Below are positions 59,912-64,000 of a stretch of 64,000 nucleotides of DNA, piece after piece. How positions within the stretch are numbered: position 1 is the stretch's first letter; the number at the start of each line of letters is the position of its first letter. The stretch covers positions 62,001 through 126,000 of the forward strand of contig DQPL01000064.1 of NCBI GenBank assembly GCA_015664885.1. The letters are read 5' to 3'. The DNA comes from Gemmatimonadota bacterium. Lineage in GTDB: Bacteria; Gemmatimonadota; Gemmatimonadetes; Longimicrobiales; Gaopeijiaceae. The notes under the pieces were generated by a model. It saw nothing but the letters and a program-made list of their open reading frames with translations. It had not been told where the DNA came from and did not search any database. The translations under genes and the position numbers were made by a program.

Positions 59912-61350
59912 CTATTCGCTCGATAGCGCGGCGATAGGGTCGACCCTGGAGGCACGGTTAGCCGACAGATAGCGCGCGGTCAGCGTGACCAGCGTGAGTA
60001 CGGAAGCCACGGCGACGTACACGCCGGGGTCCCGCGCACCCACTTCGAAGAGCAGCGTGTCGAGCGCGCGACCCCGAGCGCAACCGTGACTCCGATCGTC
60101 ACGCCGAGGAATATCAGACGAACACCCTCACGCAGCACCAAGCGCCTCACATCCATGGCTTCGGCGCCCAACGCCAGGCGTATGCCCATTTCGCGCGTAC
60201 GCCGCGACACCGAATAGGCCATGACACCGGCGATGCCGAGTACGGCCAGCAGCAGTGCCGTGAGTCCGAAGGCTGCCATCAAGCCAGTCCGGAACCTGCT
60301 AGCCGACAGCGATTTACCGAGGTAGCCACCGAGCGCCTCGACAGTCCCTACCGCAATGGAGGCGTTTACGGCGGCCACGGCCGCCCGGATGGGCGCAACC
60401 AGAGAACCCACGCTGGATCCCCGGGCGAGAATCGTGAGCCCTCGTGAGACTCCATTCCACCCATCCTGCGCGGCATGCAGGTACAACTGAGGCCGCACCG
60501 TCCCTCCGGGACCGAAGTGCAGCAGGTTCCCGACGATGCCCACTACCTCGTGCACGTTCCCGTGCACTGCGAAACGCTTGCCAAGCGCGTCCTCTCCGGC
60601 CCACATGGCGTCCGCGAGGTTCTGGTCGATGACCGCCACCGGCGGCTGGTCCAGCAGGTCGGTCTCCAGTAGGAGACGTCCACGCACGAGTGGAACCGCC
60701 AGAGTGCTTATGGCCCCGGGCAGCACCATGCGCGTCTCCACGCCCAGGATGTGGAAGTAATTCGACGTGACCGTGGCTCCGCGCATCACAGTCGCGCCGC
60801 GATCGTCCTCGAGCGTAGGCGACCAGTACCGGGCCACGCCAATCATCTCGAAGCTCTGAGCGCTCTCGCCGATGTCGAAGATGTTCGGGTAGGTCACGTT
60901 GCCTGAGAAGCCAACGCGCCCGACTGTGTGGCCGAATACGGACACGACCTTGTCCGGGTACGGAAAAGGACGCAGCAGCACGTCCTTCGCCACGCTGAAG
61001 ATCGCCGTGTTGGCACCGATTCCGACCGCCAATGGCAATACGACTACCAGCGTGAAGCCGGGCCTGCGCATCAGACTGCGCACCGCGACACCGATGGCCT
61101 GCAACAGCCCATCCATGCTCCACCTCCCACCTTCGTAGAACAGCGCATCCACCAGGCTGCCACTTGCTCGCAGGAGCAGATCCAGCCGAGTGCCCAGGTT
61201 CAGATCGTCCTTCGCTTCGAGCTCATCCCAGTGGCCGAGCAGCTCGCCTTCCCACTCGCGCCACCAGTCGCGCCGTGCGGATCACGGCAGCAACCGGCTC
61301 ACAAGAGCGACGAACGCGAGCGCGGGGCGGGGGCCACGGGGGTTCGCCAC
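59912..61350 (-). pseudogene. ADOP-type ABC permease, internally deleted and frameshifted
   Basis: The gene starts GTG GCG AAC just after the PadR gene, with an N-terminal ADOP helper region (SRLLP, then TGA at 61282-61284, then SARRDWWREWEGELLGHWDELEAK). An ATG at 61116 with GGAGG five bases upstream could restart translation (MDGLLQAIGVAVRSLMRRPGFTLVVVL). The first MacB domain breaks off at NYFHILGVETRM and joins the second domain (ISTLAVPLVRGRLLLETD) in frame, a loss of roughly 400 residues. Near 60070 a frameshift separates GVTIGVTVALG from the true end (ALDTLLFEVGARDPGV…ASRVDPIAALSSE, stop at 59912). It is not a working transporter. Confidence 0.8.
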
Positions 61351-61352
61351 TT

Positions 61353-61670
61353 CTAGGTCTCCTGGACCGGAGCCGTCGCCGCAAGGAAGGTCCTCGCGCT
61401 AGCGAGCTTTTGGATTGCCTCCTCGAGCGAACGCTCTCCGGCGCTAGTGAGCTCATAGAGGCGGCGCTGCGGGCGACCACCACGGTGTGCAGCCGGTGCG
61501 TCTTCCCATTTGCCTCGCAGAAGCCGAGCCTCTTCGAGGCGCCTGAGCGCCGGATACACCGTCCCGCTCGCGAGGCCGGTGGCGTCCATGACGTCGAAGC
61601 CATAGCGGTGCCCGGCTCCTACCGCCTGTATGATCAGCGCAGTCACTTGGGTCATGCGAACTCGGCTCAT
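61353..61670 (-). CDS. PadR-family transcriptional regulator
   Basis: 105 aa (MSRVRMTQVTALIIQAVGAG). Winged-helix PadR features: GHRYGFDVMDATGLASGTVYPALRRLEEARLLRGKWE and RPQRRLYELTSAGERSLEEA. The small size is normal for the PadR-s2 class. In Acidobacteria and Gemmatimonadota such genes precede ADOP permease genes, as here (stop two bases from the permease GTG). It probably represses its own operon in response to a ligand exported by the permease. Confidence 0.93.
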   Translation of the reverse strand: MSRVRMTQVTALIIQAVGAGHRYGFDVMDATGLASGTVYPALRRLEEARLLRGKWEDAPAAHRGGRPQRRLYELTSAGERSLEEAIQKLASARTFLAATAPVQET

Positions 61671-61680
61671 CTCGACTCCG

Positions 61681-61725
61681 ACACGTGTCGTTTTCTGTAT
61701 ACGTCGTTATCTACATATGGTACAA
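61681..61725 (-). promoter_or_regulatory. candidate promoter and operator of the PadR gene
   Basis: On the minus strand TTGTAC (61725-61720) and TATACA (61701-61696) are separated by 18 bases, a fair sigma-70 pair. Between the -10 and the start codon lies ACACGTGT (61681-61688), a perfect palindrome within the larger CGACACGTGTCG. It is a likely operator for autoregulation. Confidence 0.45.
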
Positions 61726-61767
61726 TCGAGCCTAGCGTCAAGGGTTGGGAGGATCTATCTGTAGTCG

Positions 61768-63126
61768 ATGAGTTCACGGCACGGGGGTGTATCGCGCAGG
61801 TCTTTTCTTACGGGTGTTTCCAGCGCCCTCGCGCTGGGCGTGCCCTGGGAACTCCTGCGTGCCGAGGTCGTGCCCACGCTCTCGCTGCTTCCCTTTCTGG
61901 CGAGTCCCACGACGAGCTCCATCCTGGTGACTGCACAAAACGGCCATATGGATGCCGAGGCCTCGCTCCAGGTCCGCGCCCAGGGAGAGACCGGAACCGC
62001 CGCCTGGAGGAACGTGGAGCGGGCACGCTCGGTGGTCGCGGGAGAGTTCCTGAACTGGAGCGTGGACAACCTCGCTGCGGACTCCCGTTATGAATACCAA
62101 GTGCTGATGGCCACTCAGGGGGGAGACCCGGCCGCCGGGGCCACAGGGACCTTCACGACCCAGCGCACCGGTGAAGCGGGTTTCACGGCCGCCCTCATAA
62201 CAGACGCGCACACCGGCACGTTCATCGAAGGAAATCGGCCCATCGAAGTGTTCGATGAGGTGGTTCGCAATGTGCGGCGCGAGCGTGCGGACTTCGTGCT
62301 GGCCTTGGGGGACAACGTCGCGTGGCCGACATCGAGAAACAGCCCTCAGTTGGACGATGTGGGGGCGACACGGGCCTACGACATGTACCGGCGGCATCTC
62401 GCCCCGCTTAGCATGTCCTGTCCCCACTTCGGCTTGATCGGGAACTGGGAGGGCGAGTCAGGAAAGGTGCCCGCGGACAGTGCTGCCCGGGTTGCCGCAG
62501 TGCGTCACCGATACACCCCGAACCCCAACGACCGGACCTACGGACAGGGCGGCAGTGCCAACGAGGACTACTTCGCGTTTGACTGGGGGCCCGTACTGTT
62601 CGTGATGCTCAACGTCCAATCGTATACAACCCCGTCAGGAGAGACGGCCTCTGCCCGCGACGACGTCACCGTGGTCGAGGATTGGACGCTCGGTCCGGAG
62701 CAGTTCTCATGGATGGAAGCCGTTCTGCGCGGCTCCGATCACCCCTACAAGTTCATCTGTTGCCACCACGCGGTGGGCGGCAACGCGGGCAACGACAGCG
62801 AAACGCTGTACGGTCGGGGTGGTGGTCGGGCCGCCAAGGTCGGTGAACAGCGCTTGATCCACGAGATGATGCAGGATCTTGGGGTCCAGATCTTCTTCCA
62901 CGGACACGACCACGTATTTGTGGACGAAGTAGTGGACGGCGTCCACTACACGATGCCGGGGAGCTGCGGCGCACCTTGGAAGTTTGGCCGCGACATCACG
63001 GGTTATCGACGTCACTGGGCGGACTCGGGCCATGGCCGCCTGACAGTTCGTCCGGACCGGGCCACGACGGAGTTCGTGAACCAGGCGGGACAAGTGATCC
63101 ACGAATTCACAGTGTTGCCGCTGTAG
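61768..63126 (+). CDS. Tat-exported metallophosphatase
   Basis: 452 aa. N terminus SRHGGVSRRSFLTGVSSALALG is a twin-arginine signal. A fibronectin-like domain (about 45-130; ILVTAQNGHMDAEASLQVRAQ, SRYEYQVLM) precedes a calcineurin-like phosphoesterase domain with ALITDAHTGTF (D-x-H), FVLALGDNVAW (G-D-N), LIGNWEGE (family G-N-H-E with Trp for His), ICCHHAVGG and FFHGHDHVFVDE. The arrangement resembles purple-acid/PhoD-like phosphatases. The GNWE change may alter metal binding. The next gene begins 12 bases later. Confidence 0.9.
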   Translation: MSSRHGGVSRRSFLTGVSSALALGVPWELLRAEVVPTLSLLPFLASPTTSSILVTAQNGHMDAEASLQVRAQGETGTAAWRNVERARSVVAGEFLNWSVDNLAADSRYEYQVLMATQGGDPAAGATGTFTTQRTGEAGFTAALITDAHTGTFIEGNRPIEVFDEVVRNVRRERADFVLALGDNVAWPTSRNSPQLDDVGATRAYDMYRRHLAPLSMSCPHFGLIGNWEGESGKVPADSAARVAAVRHRYTPNPNDRTYGQGGSANEDYFAFDWGPVLFVMLNVQSYTTPSGETASARDDVTVVEDWTLGPEQFSWMEAVLRGSDHPYKFICCHHAVGGNAGNDSETLYGRGGGRAAKVGEQRLIHEMMQDLGVQIFFHGHDHVFVDEVVDGVHYTMPGSCGAPWKFGRDITGYRRHWADSGHGRLTVRPDRATTEFVNQAGQVIHEFTVLPL

Positions 63127-63138
63127 AGGCCCCTGGCC

Positions 63139-63906
63139 ATGCGCATCGTCTCGCTCGCCTGCTCGAATACCGAAATCGTCTGCGCCCTGGGTTGCGCCGA
63201 TTTGCTGGTCGGTGTCGACGACCACTCCGACCATCCCGAGGACGTGGTCGCTCGACTGCCCAAGGTCGGACCGGACCTGGATATCGACATCGACCGGGTC
63301 GCCGCACTCGAACCCGACTTGGTACTGGCGACACTCACGGTTCCGGGGCATGAGAAAGTTGTGGAGCGGCTGGAAGCCGCAGGGCTTCGATTCATCGCGC
63401 CCGAGCCGGTCTCGCTCGAGCACGTATACCGGGATATCCACGCAATCGGCGGGCTGCTCAGCGTGCCCGAGCGAGCCGACAGGCTCGTCGCCGAAATGCG
63501 CGAGGCCCTTGACACGCCCGAGCCCCCGGTCGATGCGCCGTCGATCTTGGTTCAGTGGTGGCCCAAGCCGGTCATCACCCCTGGCAAGCTGAGTTGGGCG
63601 ACCGACGTCGTGCGGGCCGCGGGAGCTCGCGCCCTGCTGGCAGACGAGGACGTCAAGAGCCGTCCGATGAGCGACGAGGAGGTGGCCGAGCTCGCCCCCG
63701 ACGCGGTGGTATTGTCCTGGTGCGGTGTGCACCCGGATAAATATCGGCCCGACGTGATTCTGAGGAACCGGCGCTGGTCGGAGCTCCCGTTCGTGCGTAA
63801 CGAACGCGTGTACTGCGTGGGCGAGCCGTATCTGGGTCGTCCGGGTCCCCGGTTGGTCGAGGGAGTTCGCCGCATGCGGGAGATCGTCGAGCAGCTGCGG
63901 ACCTGA
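63139..63906 (+). CDS. BtuF-like cobalamin/metal-chelate-binding protein without signal peptide
   Basis: 255 aa (MRIVSLACSNTEIVCALGCADLLVGVDDHSDHP). The periplasmic-binding-protein type III fold is evident in DIDRVAALEPDLVLATLTVPGHEKVVERLEAAG and LLADEDVKSRPMSDEEVAELAPDAVVLSWCGVHPDKYRPD. The lack of a signal peptide matches the cytoplasmic 'cobalamin-binding protein' group rather than BtuF of ABC importers. No riboswitch or transporter gene is next to it. It is probably co-transcribed with the metallophosphatase. Confidence 0.88.
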   Translation: MRIVSLACSNTEIVCALGCADLLVGVDDHSDHPEDVVARLPKVGPDLDIDIDRVAALEPDLVLATLTVPGHEKVVERLEAAGLRFIAPEPVSLEHVYRDIHAIGGLLSVPERADRLVAEMREALDTPEPPVDAPSILVQWWPKPVITPGKLSWATDVVRAAGARALLADEDVKSRPMSDEEVAELAPDAVVLSWCGVHPDKYRPDVILRNRRWSELPFVRNERVYCVGEPYLGRPGPRLVEGVRRMREIVEQLRT

Positions 63907-63953
63907 CGACGATCATCCCACAACCACCGCGAAAACAACCTGGTCCCCTCGCC

Positions 63954-63982
63954 TTGATAATACTTCAAGGTTGAAGTATCAT
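63954..63982 (+). promoter_or_regulatory. sigma-70 promoter with embedded MarR-type operator
   Basis: TTGATA (63954-63959) and TATCAT (63977-63982) are spaced by 17 bases. In the spacer and overlapping the -10 lies ATACTTCAAGGTTGAAGTAT, a perfect 9-bp inverted repeat with a two-base centre. This palindrome has the form of MarR-family operators. The controlled gene lies beyond the window edge, probably a MarR regulator or an efflux/detoxification gene. Confidence 0.65.
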
Positions 63983-64000
63983 CCCCGAGTCCAAGCAAGG

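Noticed and set aside
61282-61284. In-frame TGA at the start of the ADOP permease as selenocysteine
   Set aside because: It lies in a non-catalytic helper region where relatives have Ala/Pro/Ser-type residues, and the gene has further lesions.

Overview
The window is a GC-rich (about 65 %) chromosomal segment of a free-living, aerobic, Gram-negative bacterium. The gene set points to a Gemmatimonadota-like lineage. The evidence is PadR plus 'ADOP' MacB-type permeases, Ser/Thr kinases joined to TolB propellers, several secreted M14 carboxypeptidases and amidohydrolases with signal peptides ending in A-Q, PQQ-type propellers and a TonB-receptor remnant. The phylum is an inference from gene content; there is no rRNA in the window. 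One tRNA (Ala, anticodon TGC) is present. I see no integrase, transposase, CRISPR array or phage gene.

Layout. 1-5.8 kb: a Tat-exported epimerase-like gene cut by the window edge, a minus-strand catabolic operon (alpha/beta hydrolase, VOC, SnoaL-like, frameshifted cupin) and a secreted amidase. 5.8-9.9 kb: two wrecked Ser/Thr kinase genes and a membrane-anchored beta-lactamase-fold hydrolase. 9.9-15.2 kb: two PQQ propeller dehydrogenases with YVTN and DUF4159 partners and a cyclase remnant. 15.3-23.9 kb: a complete form-II CO-dehydrogenase-like molybdenum hydroxylase locus (S, L, M, MoxR ATPase, VWA protein; convergently SRPBCC/CoxG, MobA-like and a split XdhC pair). 24-26.7 kb: amidohydrolase, pterin dehydratase, a 9-bp tandem repeat, tRNA-Ala and an ECF-sigma fragment. 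26.9-29.4 kb: a compact, translationally coupled ACP / ketosynthase / ketosynthase-like cassette. 29.4-32.6 kb: TorF-like porin, an Amt-PII fusion and a collapsed TonB receptor. 32.6-39.8 kb: exported RidA and three M14 carboxypeptidase-family genes, the first lacking its metal and catalytic residues. 39.8-50.2 kb: transporters (SSS, DUF819), DUF3179, MaoC, M20 peptidase and an amidohydrolase. 50.2-54.6 kb: a PVA-dehydrogenase-like quinohemoprotein and a periplasmic redox group (a peroxiredoxin with in-frame TGA at its catalytic Cys, TlpA-like, CcdA-like). 54.6-64 kb: SDR, parvulin PPIase, M50 peptidase, frameshifted metallo-beta-lactamase, a tiny ORF with a very strong SD and terminator, a thioredoxin-like gene, a PadR/ADOP pair with a broken ADOP, a metallophosphatase, a BtuF-like protein and a MarR-type operator at the end.

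Two themes stand out. First, the peroxiredoxin at 52.2-52.8 kb looks like a selenoprotein: the TGA sits exactly at the peroxidatic Cys of a T-P-G-C-T motif, and a small hairpin with G in its apical loop follows. Second, many genes keep good N- and C-terminal ends but have lost their middle, or carry single-base frameshifts or nonsense codons (kinase/TolB, kinase-lipoprotein chimera, cyclase, BNR-like lipoprotein, TonB receptor, sigma factor, ADOP permeases, metallo-beta-lactamase, cupin, a small membrane protein). This is either ongoing gene erosion or an assembly artefact, and it is why the selenoprotein call needs independent confirmation.
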